Notes: generated from the letters alone by a model not told the origin. DNA of 64,000 nt from Siphonodentalium dalli (GCA_032622095.1 CP136063.1:272051426-272115425); one strand, 5' to 3'; positions 22,922-37,202 are shown, numbered from the stretch's first letter. Translations and numbers: made by a program.

Positions 22922-24553
22922 TTGTTTGTCTATTCCTGGTATGTTACACATAAAGAACGCTCATTGTTCGTCTATTCCTGGTATGTTACAAATAAAGAGC
23001 GTTCATCGTTAGTCTATTCCTGGTATGTTACAAATAAAGAACTCTCATTGTTAGTCTATTCCTGGTATGTTACAAATAAAGAACGTTCATTGTTAGTCTA
23101 TTCCTGGTATGATACAAATAAAGAACGCTCATTGTTAGTCTATTCCTGGTATGTTACAAATAAAGAACGCTCATTGTTAGTCTATTCCTGGTATGTTACA
23201 AATAAAGAACGCTCATTGTTAGTCTATTCCTGGTATGTTACAAATAAAGAACGCTCATTGTTAGTCTATTCCTGGTATGTTACAAATAAAGAACGCTCAT
23301 TGTTAGTCTATTCCTGGTATGTTACAAATAAAGAGCGTTCATCATTAGTCTATTCCTGGTATGTTACAAATAAAGAGCGTTCATCGTTAGTCTATTCCTG
23401 GTATGTTACAAATAAAGAGCGTTCATTGTTAGTCTATTCCTGGTATGTTATAAATAAAGAACGCTCATTGTTAGTCTATTCCTGGTATGTTACAAATAAA
23501 GAACGCTCATTGTTAGTCTATTCCTGGTATGTTACAAATAAAGAACGCTCATCGTTAGTCTATACCTGGTATGATACAAATAAAGAGCGTTCATTGTTAG
23601 TCTACTCATTGTATATTACCAATAAAGAGCGTTCCTTGTTAGAAAATTCATGGTATGTTACAAATAAAGAACGCTCATCGTTAGTCTATTACTGGTATGT
23701 TACAAATAAAGAGCGTTCATCGTTAGTCTATTCCTGGTATGTTACAAATAAAGAACGCTCATTGTTAGTCTATTCCTGGTATGTTACAAACAAAGAGCGT
23801 TCATCGTTAGTCTATACCTGGTATGTTACACATAAAGAACGCTCATTGTTAGTCTATGCCTGGTATGTTACAAATAAAGAACGCTCATCGTTAGTCTATA
23901 CCTGGTATGATACAAATAAAGAGCGTTCATTGTTAGTCTACTCATTGTATATTACCAATAAAGAGCGTTCCTTGTTAGAAAATTCCTGGTATGTTACAAA
24001 TAAAGAACGCTCATCGTTAGTCTATTACTGGTATGTTACAAATAAAGAGCGTTCATCGTTAGTCTATTCCTGGTATGTTACAAATAAAGAACGCTCATTG
24101 TTAGTCTATTCCTGGTATGTTACAAACAAAGAGCGTTCATCGTTAGTCTATTCCTGGTATGTTACAAATAAAGAACGCTCATTGTTTGTCTATTCCTGGT
24201 ATGTTACACATAAAGAACGCTCATTGTTCGTCTATTCCTGGTATGTTACAAATAAAGAGCGTTCATTGTTAGTCTATTCCTGGTATGTTACACATAAAGA
24301 ACGTCCATTGTTAGTCTATTCCTGGTATGTTACAAATAAAGAACGCTCATTGTTCGTCTATTCCTGGTATGTTACAAATAAAGAGCGTTCATCGTTAGTC
24401 TATTCCTGGTATGTTACAAATAAAGAACGCTCATTGTTAGTCTATTCCTGGTATGTTACAAACAAAGAGCGTTCATCGTTAGTCTATTCCTGGTATGTTA
24501 CAAATAAAGAACGCTCATTGTTTGTCTATTCCTGGTATGTTACAAATAAATAA
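22922..24553 (+). other. 543-codon satellite open frame, D copy 3; probably non-coding
   Basis: Same translation as 15112-16743, 7810 bp downstream. It is a by-product of the segmental duplication rather than an independent gene copy. Confidence 0.8.
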
Positions 24554-27163
24554 CACTCATTGTTAGTCTATTCCTGGTATGTTATAAATAAAGAGCGTTC
24601 ATTGTTAGTCTATTTCTGATATATTACACATAAAGAACGCTCATTGTTAGTCTTACTCCTGGTATGTTACAAATAAAGAGGGTTCATCGTTAGTCTATTC
24701 CTGATATATTACACATAAAGAACGCTCATTGTTAGTCTATTCCTGGTATGTTACACATAAAGAACGCTCATTGTTAGTCTACTCCTGGTATGTTACAAAT
24801 AAAGAACGCTCATTGTTCGTCTATTCCTGGTATGTTACAAATAAAGAGCGTTCATCGTTAGTCTATTCCTGATATATTACACATAAAGAACGCTCATTGT
24901 TAGTCTTACTCCTGGTATGTTACAAATAAAGAACGCTCATTGTTAGTCTTACTCCTGTTATGTTACAAATAGAGAGAGTTCATTGTTAGTCTATTCCTGG
25001 TATGTTACAAATAAAGAACGCTCATTGTTCGTCTATTCCTGGTATGTTACAAATAAAGAGCGTTCATCGTTAGTCTATTCCTGATATATTACACATAAAG
25101 AACGCTCATTGTTAGTCTTATTCCTGGAATGTTACAAATAAAGAACGCTCATTGTTAGTCTTACTCCTGGTACGTTACAAATAAAGAGAGTTCATTGTTA
25201 GTCTATTCATGGTATATTACACATAAAGAACGCTCATTGTTCGTCTATTCCTGGTATGTTACAAATAAAGAACTCTCATTGTTCGTCTACTCATGGTATG
25301 TTACAAATAAAGAGCGTTCATCGTTAGTCTACTCCTGATATATTACACATAAAGAACGCTCATTGTTAGTCTTACTCCTGGTATGTTTCAAATAAAGAGG
25401 GTTCATCGTTAGTCTATTCCTGATATATTACACATAAAGAACGCTCATTGTTAGTCTTACTCCTGGTATGTTACAAATAAAGAACGCTCATTGTTAGTCT
25501 TACTCCTGGTATGTTACAAATAAAGAGAGTTCATTGTTAGTCTATTCCTGGTATGTTACAAATAAAGAACGCTCATTGTTCGTCTATTCCTGGTATGTTA
25601 CAAATAAAGAACGCTCATTGTTCGTCTATTCCTGGTATGTTACAAATGAAGAACGCTCATTGTTCGTCTATTCCTAGTATGTTACAAATAAAGAGCGTTC
25701 ATCGTTAGTCTATTCCTGGTATGTTACAAATAAAGAACGCTCATTGTTCGTCTATTCCTGGATTGTAACCAACAAAGAACGTCCATTGTTAGTCTTATTC
25801 ATGGTATGTTACAAAAAAAGAACGCTCATTGTTAGTCTATTCCTGGTATGTTACAAATAAAGAGCGTTCATCGTTAGTCTATTCCTGGTATGTTACAAAT
25901 AAAGAACGCTCATTGTTAGTCTATTCCTGGTATGTTACAAATAAAGAGCGTTCATCGTTAGTCTATTCCTGGTATGTTACAAATAAAGAACGCTCATTGT
26001 TTGTCTATTCCTGGTATGTTACAAATAAAGAGCGTTTATTGTTTGTCTATTCCTGGTATGTAGTCAACAAAGAACGTCCATTGTTGGTCTTATTCCTGGT
26101 ATGTTACACATAAAGAGCGTTCATTGTTAGTATATTCATTGTTTGTTACCAATAAAGTCCGTTCATTGTTAGTCTTAGTCATGGTATGTTACAAATAAAG
26201 AGCGTCCCTTGTTAGTATATTCATGGTATGTTACACATAAAGATCGTTCATTGTTAGTCTCATTCCTGGTATGTTACAAATAAAGAGCGTTCATTGTTAG
26301 TCTTACACATTGTATGTTACAAATAAAGAGCGTTCATTGTTAGTCTATTCCTGGTTTGTTACAAATAAATAACGCTCATTGTTATATAGTCTATTCTTGG
26401 TATGTTACAAATAAAGATGGTTCATTGTTAGTCTTACTCCTGGTATGTTACAAATAAAGAACGCTCATTGTTAGTCTATTCCTGGTATGTTATAAATAAA
26501 GAGCGTTCCTTGTTAGTATATTCATGGTATGTTACAATTAAAGATCGTGCATTGTTAGTCTTATTCCTGGTATGTTACACATAAAGAGCGTTCATTGTTA
26601 GTCTACTCATTGTATATTACCAATAAAGAGCGTTCCTTGTTAGAAAATTCATGGTATGTTACAAATAAAGATCGTTCATTGTTAGTCTTATTCCTGGTAT
26701 GTTACAAATAAAGAACGCTCATTGTTAGTCTATTCCTGGTATGTTACAAATAAAGAGCGTTAATTGTTAGTCTATTCCTGGTATGTAACCAACAAGGAAC
26801 GTCCATTGTTAGTCTTATTCATGGTATGTTACAAATAAAGAGCGTTCATTGCTAGTCTTACTCCTGGTATGTGACAAATAAAGAACGCTCATTATTAGTC
26901 TTACTCTTGGTAGGTTAAATATAAAGAGCGTTGATTGATAGTCTATTATTGGTATGTTACATATAAAGAACGCTCATTGTTAGTCTTACTCCTGGTATGT
27001 TACAAATAAAGAGTGTTCATTGTTAGTCTTACTCCTGGTATGTTACAAATAAAGAACGCTCATTGCTAGTCTATTCCTGGTATGTTACAAATAAAAAGCG
27101 TTCATTGTTAGTCTTATTCCTGGTATGTTACAAATAAATAACGCTCATTGTTAGTCTTATTCC

Positions 27164-29454
27164 TTGTATGTTACAAATAAAGAACGCTCATTGTTAGTCT
27201 ATTCCTGGTATGCTACAAATAAAGAACGCTCATTGTTAGTCTATTCCTGGTGTGTTACAAATAAAGAGCGTTCATTGTTAGTCTATACCTGGTATGATAC
27301 AAATAAAGAGCGTTCATTGTTAGTCTACTCATTGTATATTACCAATAAAGAGCGTTCCTTGTTAGAAAATTCATGGTATGTTACAAATAAAGAACGCTCT
27401 TTGTTCGTCTATTCCTGGTATGTTACAAATAAAGAGCGTTCATCGTTAGTCTATTCCTGGTATGTTACAAATAAAGAACGCCCATTGTTAGTCTATTCCT
27501 GGTATGTTACAAATAAAGAACGCTCATTGTTCGTCTATTCCTGGTATGTTACAAATAAAGAGCGTTCATCGTTAGTCTATTCCTGGTATGTTACAAATAA
27601 AGAACGCTCATTGTTAGTCTATTCCTGGTATGCTACAAACAAAGAGCGTTCATCGTTAGTCTATTCCTGGTATGTTACAAATAAAGAACGCTCATTGTTT
27701 GTCTATTCCTGGTATGTTACAAATAAAGAACACTCATTGTTAGTCTATTCCTGGTATGTTATAAATAAAGAGCGTTCATTGTTAGTCTATTCCTGATATA
27801 TTACACATAAAGAACGCTCATTGTTAGTCTTACTCCTGGTATGTTACAAATAAAGAACGCTCATTGTTAGTCTTACTCCTGGTATGTTACAAATAAAGAG
27901 AGTTCATTGTTAGTCTATTCCTGGTATGTTACAAATAAAGAACCCTCATTGTTAGTCTATTCCTGGATTGTAACCAACAAAGAACGTCCATTGTTAGTCT
28001 TATTCATGGTATGTTACAAATAAAGAACGCTCATTGTTTGTCTATTCCTGGTATGTTACAAATAAAGAACACTCATTGTTAGTCTATTCCTGGTGTGCTA
28101 CAAATAAAGAGCGTTCATTGCTAGTCTATTCCAGGTATGTTACAAATAAAGAACGTTTATTGCTAATCTTATTCCTGGTATGTTACAAATAAAGAACGCT
28201 CATTTTTAGTTTTATTCCTGGTATGTTACAAATAAAGAGCGTTCATTGTTAGTCTATTCCTGGTATGTTACAAATAAAGAGCGTTTATTGTTTGTCTATT
28301 CCTGGTATGTAATCAACAAAGAACGTCCATTGTTGGTCTTATTCCTGGTATGTTACACATAAAGAGCGTTCATTGTTAGTATATTCATTGTTTGTTACCA
28401 ATAAAGACCGTTCATTGTTAGTCTTAGTCATGGTAAGTTACAAATAAAGTGCGTCCCTTGTTAGTATATTCATGGTATGTTACACATAAAGATCGTTCAT
28501 TGTTAGTCTTATTCCTGGTATGTTACAAATAAAGAGCGTTCATTGTTATTCTTACACATTGTATGTTACAAATAAAGAGCGTTCATTGTTAGTCTATTCC
28601 TGGTTTGTTACAAATAAATAACGCTCATTGTTATATAGTCTATTCTTGGTATGTTACAAATAAAGAGCGTTCATTGTTAGTCTTACTCCTGGTATGTTAC
28701 AAATAAAGAACGCTCATTGTTAGTCTATTCCTGGTATGTTATAAATAAAGAGCGTTCCTTGTTAGTATATTCATGGTATGTTACAATTAAAGATCGTGCA
28801 TTGTTAGTCTTATTCCTGGTATGTTACACATAAAGAGCGTTCATTGTTAGTCTACTCATTGTATATTACCAATAAAGAGCGTTCCTTGTTTGAAAATTCA
28901 TGGTATGTTACAAATAAAGATCGTTCATTGTTAGTCTTATTCCTGGTATGTTACAAATAAAGAACGCTCATTGTTAGTCTATTCCTGGTATGTTACAAAT
29001 AAAGAGCGTTAATTGTTAGTCTATTCCTGGTATGTAACCAACAAGGAACGTCCATTGTTAGTCTTATTCATGGTATGTTACAAATAAAGAGCGTTCATTG
29101 CTAGTCTTACTCCTGGTATGTGACAAATAAAGAACGCTCATTATTAGTCTTACTCTTGGTAGGTTACATGTAAAGAGCGTTGATTGATAGTCTATTATTG
29201 GTATGTTACATATAAAGAACGCTCATTGTTAGTCTTACTCCTGGTATGTTACAAATAAAGAGTGTTCATTGTTAGTCTTACTCCTGGTATGTTACAAATA
29301 AAGAACGCTCATTGCTAGTCTATTCCTGGTATGTTACAAATAAAAAGCGTTCATTGTTAGTCTTATTCCTGGTATGTTACAAATAAATAACGCTCATTGT
29401 TAGTCTATTCCTGGTATGTTACAAATAAAGAGCGTTCATTGTTAGTCTTATTCC
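27164..29454 (+). repeat. A unit, copy 2 (2291 bp)
   Basis: Equal in length to 7260-9550 and matched at offset 19904. It has the same GAACGCCCATTG and ATGCTACAAACAAAG monomers in its in-phase run. Private changes include GGTAAGTTAC near 28434 and GTTATTCTTAC near 28546. TATA 46-mer at 28631. Confidence 0.85.
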
Positions 29455-31865
29455 TTGTATGTTACAAATAAAGAACGCTCATTGTTAGTCTATTCCTGGT
29501 ATGCTACAAATAAAGAACGCTCATTGTTAGTCTATTCCTGGTGTGTTACAAATAAAGAGCGTTCATTGTTAGTCTATACCTGGTATGATACAAATGAAGA
29601 GCGTTCATTGTTAGTCTACTCATTGTATATTACCAATAAAGAGCGTTCCTTGTTAGAAAATTCATGGTATGTTACAAATAAAGAACGCTCATTGTTCGTC
29701 TATTCCTGGTATTTTGCAAATAAAGAGCGTTCATCGTTTGTCTATTCCTGGTATGTTACAAATAAAGAACGCTCATTGTTAGTCTATTCCTGGTATGTTA
29801 CAAATAAAGAACGCTCATTGTTCGTCTATTCCTGGTATGTTACAAATAAAGAGCGTTCATCGTTAGTCTATTCCTGGTATGTTACAAATAAAGAACGCTC
29901 ATTGTTAGTCTATTCCTGGTATGTTACAAACAAAGAGCGTTCATTGTTAGTCTATTCCTGGTATGTTACAAATAAAGAACGCTCATTGTTTGTCTATTCC
30001 TGGTATGTTACAAATAAAGAACACTCATTGTTAGTCTATTCCTGGTATGTTATAAATAAAGAGCGTTCATTGTTAGTCTATTCCTGATATATTACACATA
30101 AAGAACGCTCATTGTTAGTCTTACTCCTGGTATGTTACAAATAAAGAACGCTCATTGTTAGTCTTACTCCTGGTATGTTACAAATAAAGAGAGTTCATTG
30201 TTAGTCTATTCCTGGTATGTTACAAATAAAGAACCCTCATTGTTAGTCTATTCCTGGATTGTAACCAACAAAGAACGTCCATTGTTAGTCTTATTCATGG
30301 TATGTTACAAATAAAGAACGCTCATTGTTAGTCTATTCCTGGTATGTTACAAATAAAGAGCTTTCATCGTTAGTCTATTCCTGGTATGTTACAAATAAAG
30401 AACGCTCATAGTTAGTCTATTACTGGTATGTTACAAATAAAGAGCGTTCATCGTTAGTATATTCCTGGTATGTTACAAATAAAGAACGCTCATTGTTTGT
30501 CTATTCCTGGTATGTTACAAATAAAGAACGCTCACCGTTAGTCTATTCCTGGTATGTTATAAATAAAGAGCGTTTATTGTTAGTCTATTCCTCGTTTGTT
30601 ATAAATAAAGAGCGTTCATTGTTAGTCTATTCCTGATATATTACACATAAAGAACGCTCATTGTTAGTCTTACTCCTGGTATGTTACAAATAAAGAGCGT
30701 TCATTGTTAGTCTTACTCCTGGTATGTTTCAAATAAAGAATGTTCATTGTTAGTCTATTCCTGGTATGTTACACACAAAGAGCGTTCATTGTCAGTCTAC
30801 TCATTGTATATTACCAATAAAGACCGTCCCTTGTTAGTATATTCATGGTATGTTACAAATAAAGATCGTTCATTGTTAGTCTTATTCCTGGTATGTTACA
30901 AATAAAGAGTGTTCATTGTTAGTCTTACACAGTGTATGTTACAAATAAAGAGCGTTCACTGTTAGTCACCTCCTGACAAATAACCAATACTAAGCGTTCA
31001 TTGTTAGTCTATTCCTGGTATGTTACCAACAAAGATCATTCATTGTTAGTCTTATTCCTGTGATGTTACAAATAAAGAGCGTTAATTGTTAGTCTATTCT
31101 TGGTATGTTACAAATAAAGAGCGTTCATTGTTAGTCTTACTCCTGGTATGTTACAAATAAAGAACGCTCATTGTTAGTCTATTCCTGGTATGTTATAAAT
31201 AAAGAGCGTTCCTTGTTAGTATATTCATGGTATGTTACAAATAAAGATCGTGCATTGTTAGTCTTATTCCTGGTATGTTACACATAAAGAGCGTTCATTG
31301 TTAGTCTACTCATTGTATATTACCAATAAAGAGCGTTCCTTTTTAGAAAATTCATGGTATGTTACAAATAAAGATCGTTCATTGTTAGTCTTATTCCTGG
31401 TATGTTACAAATAAAGAACGCTCATTGTTAGTCTATTCCTGGTATGTTACAAATAAAGAGCGTTAATTGTTAGTCTATTCCTGGTATGTAACCAACAAGG
31501 AACGTCCATTGTTAGTCTTACTCCTGGTATGTTACAAATAAAGAACGCTCATTATTAGTCTTACTCTTGGTATGTTACATATAAAGAGCGTTGATTGATA
31601 GTCTATTATTGGTATGTTACATATAAAGAACGCTCATTGTTAGTCTTACTCCTGGTATGTTACAAATAAAGAGTGTTCATTGTTAGTCTTACTCCTGGTA
31701 GGTTACAAATAAAGAACGCTCATTGCTAGTCTATTCCTGGTATGTTACAAATAAAAAGCGTTCATTGTTAGTCTTATTCCTGGTATGTTACAAATAAATA
31801 ACGCTCATTGTTAGTCTATTCCTGGTATGTTACAAATAAAGAGCGTTCATTGTTAGTCTTATTCC
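29455..31865 (+). repeat. B unit, copy 2 (2411 bp)
   Basis: It has the B-type GAAG monomer and a rare TATTTTGCAAAT monomer near 29711, shared only with the B unit at 51372. Its tail has CATAGTTAG with a TTACTGG monomer near 30410-30425, then the short form of the diverged monomer at 30964-30995. Mixed 42/43-mers fill 30088-31865 with no long open run. Confidence 0.85.
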
Positions 31866-34800
31866 TTGTATGTTACAAATAAAGAACTCTCATTGTTAGT
31901 CTATTCCTGGTATGCTACAAATAAAGAACGCTCATTGTTAGTCTATTCCTGGTGTGTTACAAATAAAGAGCGTTCATTGTTAGTCTATACCTGGTATGAT
32001 ACAAATAAAGAGCGTTCATTGTTAGTCTACTCATTGTATATTACCAATAAAGAGCGTTCCTTGTTAGAAAATTCATGGTATGTTACAAATAAAGAACGCT
32101 CATTGTTCGTCTATTCCTGGTATGTTACAAATAAAGAGCGTTCATCGTTAGTCTATTCCTGGTATGTTACAAATAAAGAACGCTCATTGTTAGTCTATTC
32201 CTGGTATGTTACAAATAAAGAACGCTCATTGTTCGTCTATTCCTGGTATGTTACAAATAAAGAGCGTTCATCGTTAGTCTATTCCTGGTATGTTACAAAT
32301 AAAGAACGCTCATTGTTAGTCTATTCCTGGTATGTTACAAACAAAGAGCGTTCATCGTTAGTCTATTCCTGGTATGTTACAAATAAAGAACGCTCATTGT
32401 TTGTCTATTCCTGGTATGTTACAAATAAAGAACACTCATTGTTAGTCTATTCCTGGTATGTTATAAATAAAGAGCGTTCATTGTTAGTCTATTCCTGATA
32501 TATTACACATAAAGAACGCTCATTGTTAGTCTTACTCCTGGTATGTTACAAATAAAGAACGCTCATTGTTAGTCTTACTCCTGGTATGTTACAAATAAAG
32601 AGAGTTCATTGTTAGTCTATTCCTTGTATGTTACAAATAAAGAACGCTCATTGTTAGTCTATTCCTGGTATGCTACAAATAAAGAACGCTCATTGTTAGT
32701 CTATTCCTGGTGTGTTACAAATAAAGAGCGTTCATTGTTAGTCTATACCTGGTATGATACAAATGAAGAGCGTTCATTGTTAGTCTACTCATTGTATATT
32801 ACCAATAAAGAGCGTTCCTTGTTAGAAAATTCATGGTATGTTACAAATAAAGAACGCTCATTGTTCGTATATTCCTGGTATGTTACAAATAAAGAGCGTT
32901 CATCGTTTGTCTATTCCTGGTATGTTACAAATAAAGAACGCTCATTGTTAGTCTATTCCTGGTATGTTACAAATAAAGAACGCTCATTGTTCGTCTATTC
33001 CTGGTATGTTACAAATAAAGAGCGTTCATCGTTAGTCTATTCCTGGTATGTTACAAATAAAGAACGCTCATTGTTAGTCTATTCCTGGTGTGTTACAAAT
33101 AAAGAGCGTTCATTGTTAGTCTATACCTGGTATGATACAAATAAAGAGCGTTCATTGTTAGTCTACTCATTGTATATTACCAATAAAGAGCGTTCCTTGT
33201 TAGAAAATTCATGGTATGTTACAAATAAAGAACGCTCATTGTTCGTCTATTCCTGGTATGTTACAAATAAAGAGCGTTCATCGTTAGTCTATTCCTGGTA
33301 TGTTACAAATAAAGAACGCTCATTGTTAGTCTATTCCTGGTATGTTACAAATAAAGAACGCTCATTGTTCGTCTATTCCTGGTATGTTACAAATAAAGAG
33401 CGTTCATCGTTAGTCTATTCCTGGTATGTTACAAATAAAGAACGCTCATTGTTTGTCTATTCCTGGTATGTTACAAATAAAGAACACTCATTGTTAGTCT
33501 ATTCCTGGTGTGCTACAAATAAAGAGCGTTCATTGCTAGTCTATTCCAGGTATGTTACAAATAAAGAACGTTTATTGCTAATCTTATTCCTGGTATGTTA
33601 CAAATAAAGAACGCTCATTTTTAGTTTTATTCCTGGTATGTTACAAATAAAGAGCGTTCATTGTTAGTCTATTCCTGGTATGTTACAAATAAAGAGCGTT
33701 TATTGTTTGTCTATTCCTGGTATGTAATCAACAAAGAACGTCCATTGTTGGTCTTATTCTTGGTATGTTACACATAAAGAGCGTTCATTGTTAGTATATT
33801 CATTGTTTGTTACCAATAAAGTCCGTTCATTGTTAGTCTTAGTCATGGTATGTTACAAATAAAGAGCGTCCCTTGTTAGTATATTCATGGTATGTTACAC
33901 ATAAAGATCGTTCATTGTTAGTCTTATTCCTGGTATGTTACAAATAAAGAGCGTTCATTGTTAGTCTTACACATTGTATGTTACAAATAAAGAGCGTTCA
34001 TTGTTAGTCTATTCCTGGTTTGTTACAAATAAATAACGCTCATTGTTATATAGTCTATTCTTGGTATGTTACAAATAAAGATGGTTCATTGTTAGTCTTA
34101 CTCATGGTATGTTACAAATAAAGAACGCTCATTGTTAGTCTATTCCTGGTATGTTATAAATAAAGAGCGTTCCTTGTTAGTATATTCATGGTATGTTACA
34201 ATTAAAGATCGTGCATTGTTAGTCTTATTCCTGGTATGTTACACATAAAGAGCGTTCATTGTTAGTCTACTCATTGTATATTACCAATAAAGAGCGTTCC
34301 TTGTTAGAAAATTCATGGTATGTTACAAATAAAGATCGTTCATTGTTAGTCTTATTCCTGGTATGTTACAAATAAAGAACGCTCATTGTTAGTCTATTCC
34401 TGGTATGTTACAAATAAAGAGCGTTAATTGTTAGTCTATTCCTGGTATGTAACCAACAAGGAACGTCCATTGTTAGTCTTATTCATGGTATGTTACAAAT
34501 AAAGAGCGTTCATTGCTAGTCTTACTCCTGGTATGTGACAAATAAAGAACGCTCATTATTAGTCTTACTCTTGGTAGGTTACATATAAAGAGCGTTGATT
34601 GATAGTCTATTATTGGTATGTTACATATAAAGAACGCTCATTGTTAGTCTTACTCCTGGTATGTTACAAATAAAGAGTGTTCATTGTTAGTCTTACTTCT
34701 GGTATGTTACAAATAAAGAACGCTCATTGCTAGTCTATTCCTGGTATGTTACAAATAAAAAGCGTTCATTGTTAGTCTTATTCCTGGTATGTTACAAATA

Positions 34801-34869
34801 AATAACGCTCATTGTTAGTCTATTCCTGGTATGTTACAAATAAAGAGCGTTCATTGTTAGTCTTATTCC
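31866..34869 (+). repeat. C unit, copy 1 (3004 bp)
   Basis: It consists of a 758-bp start (in-phase run to the TGA at 32496-32498), then a second start at 32624 that begins like B (GAAG and GTTTG monomers), passes at about 33060-33100 into a run resembling an A start, and ends with an A-like tail carrying the ATTTTTAGTTTTATTCC monomer near 33615 and the TATA 46-mer at 34046. It therefore looks like a fusion of partial C, B and A units. The first start has GAACTCTC instead of GAACGCTC. Confidence 0.82.
32609..33607 (+). other. 332-codon satellite open frame; probably non-coding
   Basis: Longest open run in the C unit, repeating the same 14-residue motif, and opened across the B-like to A-like fusion. 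Equivalents of equal length are 40524-41522, 43485-44483, 54526-55524 and 57487-58485. Its last residues leave the repeat pattern only because a 43-mer shifts the frame before the stop. Confidence 0.75.
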
Positions 34870-37202
34870 TTGTATGTTACAAATAAAGAACGCTCATTGT
34901 TAGTCTATTCCTGGTTTGCTACAAATAAAGAACGCTCATTGTTAGTCTATTCCTGGTGTGTTACAAATAAAGAGCGTTCATTGTTAGTCTATACCTGGTA
35001 TGATACAAATAAAGAGCGTTCATTGTTAGTCTACTCATTGTATATTACCAATAAAGAGCGTTCCTTGTTAGAAAATTCATGGTATGTTACAAATAAAGAA
35101 CGCTCATTGTTCGTCTATTCCTGGTATGTTACAAATAAAGAGCGTTCATCGTTAGTCTATTCCTGGTATGTTACAAATAAAGAACGCTCATTGTTAGTCT
35201 ATTCCTGGTATGTTACAAATAAAGAACGCTCATCGTTAGTCTATTCCTGGTATGTTACAAATAAAGAACGCTCATGGTTAGTCTATTCCTGGTATGTTAC
35301 AAACAAAGAGCGTTCATCGTTAGTCTATTCCTGGTATGTTACAAATAAAGAACGCTCATTGTTAGTCTATTCCTGGTATGTTACAAACAAAGAGCGTTCA
35401 TCGTTAGTCTATTCCTGGTATGTTACAAATAAAGAACGCTCATTGTTTGTCTATTCCTGGTATGTTACAAATAAAGAACACTCATTGTTAGTCTATTCCT
35501 GGTATGTTATAAATAAAGAGCGTTCATTGTTAGTCTATTCCTGATATATTACACATAAAGAACGCTCATTGTTAGTCTTACTCCTGGTATGTTACAAATA
35601 AAGAACGCTCATTGTTAGTCTTACTCCTGGTATGTTACAAATAAAGAGAGTTCATTGTTAGTCTATTCCTGGTATGTTACAAATAAAGAACCCTCATTGT
35701 TAGTCTATTCCTGGATTGTAACCAACAAAGAACGTCCATTGTTAGTCTTATTCATGGTATGTTACAAATAAAGAACGCTCATTGTTTGTCTATTCCTGGT
35801 ATGTTACAAATAAAGAACACTCATTGTTAGTCTATTCCTGGTGTGCTACAAATAAAGAGCGTTCATTGCTAGTCTATTCCAGGTATGTTACAAATAAAGA
35901 ACGTTTATTGCTAATCTTATTCCTGGTATGTTACAAATAAAGAACGCTCATTTTTAGTTTTATTCCTGGTATGTTACAAATAAAGAGCGTTCATTGTTAG
36001 TCTATTCCTGGTATGTTACAAATAAAGAGCGTTTATTGTTTGTCTATTCCTGGTATGTAATCAACAAAGAACGTCCATTGTTGGTCTTATTCCTGGTATG
36101 TTACACATAAAGAGGGTTCATTGTTAGTATATTCATTGTTTGTTACCAATAAAGACCGTTCATTGTTAGTCTTAGTCATGGTATGTTACAAATAAAGAGC
36201 GTCCCTTGTTAGTATATTCATGGTATGTTACACATAAAGATCGTTCATTGTTAGTCTTATTCCTGGTATGTTACAAATAAAGAGCGTTCATTGTTAGTCT
36301 TACACATTGTATGTTACAAATAAAGAGCGTTCATTGTTAGTCTATTCCTGGTTTGTTACAAATAAATAACGCTCATTGTTATATAGTCTATTCTTGGTAT
36401 GTTACAAATAAAGAGCGTTCATTGTTAGTCTTACTCCTGGTATGTTACAAATAAAGAACGCTCATTGTTAGTCTATTCCTGGTATGTTATAAATAAAGAG
36501 CGTTCCTTGTTAGTATATTCATGGTATGTTACAATTAAAGATCGTGCATTGTTAGTCTTATTCCTGGTATGTTACACATAAAGAGCGTTCATTGTTAGTC
36601 TACTCATTGTATATTACCAATAAAGAGCGTTCCTTGTTTGAAAATTCATGGTATGTTACAAATAAAGATCGTTCATTGTTAGTCTTATTCCTGGTATGTT
36701 ACAAATAAAGAACGCTCATTGTTAGTCTATTCCTGGTATGTTACAAATAAAGAGCGTTAATTGTTAGTCTATTCCTGGTATGTAACCAACAAGGAACGTC
36801 CATTGTTAGTCTTATTCATGGTATGTTACAAATAAAGAGCGTTCATTGCTAGTCTTACTCCTGGTATGTGACAAATAAAGAACGCTCATTATTAGTCTTA
36901 CTCTTGGTAGGTTACATGTAAAGAGCGTTGATTGATAGTCTATTATTGGTATGTTACATATAAAGAACGCTCATTGTTAGTCTTACTCCTGGTATGTTAC
37001 AAATAAAGAGTGTTCATTGTTAGTCTTACTCCTGGTATGTTACAAATAAAGAACGCTCATTGCTAGTCTATTCCTGGTATGTTACAAATAAAAAGCGTTC
37101 ATTGTTAGTCTTATTCCTGGTATGTTACAAATAAATAACGCTCATTGTTAGTCTATTCCTGGTATGTTACAAATAAAGAGCGTTCATTGTTAGTCTTATT
37201 CC
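34870..37202 (+). repeat. A' unit, copy 1 (2333 bp)
   Basis: An A unit with one additional 42-mer in its in-phase run (224 rather than 210 codons), GGTTTGCTAC in the second monomer, and a CATGGTTAG monomer found only in A' units. The tail has an AAAGAGGGTTC monomer near 36112 and the TATA 46-mer at 36379. Copies at 45746 and 59748 are the same length. Confidence 0.85.

Larger units (their letters stand above)
18372..26181 (+). repeat. 7,810-bp segmental tandem duplication, right copy
   Basis: The right copy follows the left with no spacer. The junction lies in the shared stretch TGGTATGTTACAAATAAAGA at 18372-18391. To the left, GTCTTAGTCA matches the D tail (as at 26171-26181 and near 6265). 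To the right, ACGCTCATTGTTTG matches the B interior at 10582 onward. The same 20 bases occur at 10562-10581 and 26182-26201, so exchange anywhere within them gives this product. Continuation after 26181 follows copy 1 after 6277. Confidence 0.92.
19773..27163 (+). repeat. Expanded C unit (D block), copy 3, complete
   Basis: This is the only complete expanded C unit with both its start and tail in the window. It starts at the TGTATG monomer, has in-phase runs 21212-22054, 22292-22879 and 22922-24553, a mixed zone about 24560-25820, a short run 25829-26113, and an A/C-like tail to 27163 with the TATA 46-mer at 26382. The part before 26182 is nearly identical to copy 2; the part after matches copy 1 (6278-7259) with substitutions such as CCTGGTTTG against CCAGGTTTG near 6447. 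Confidence 0.85.
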
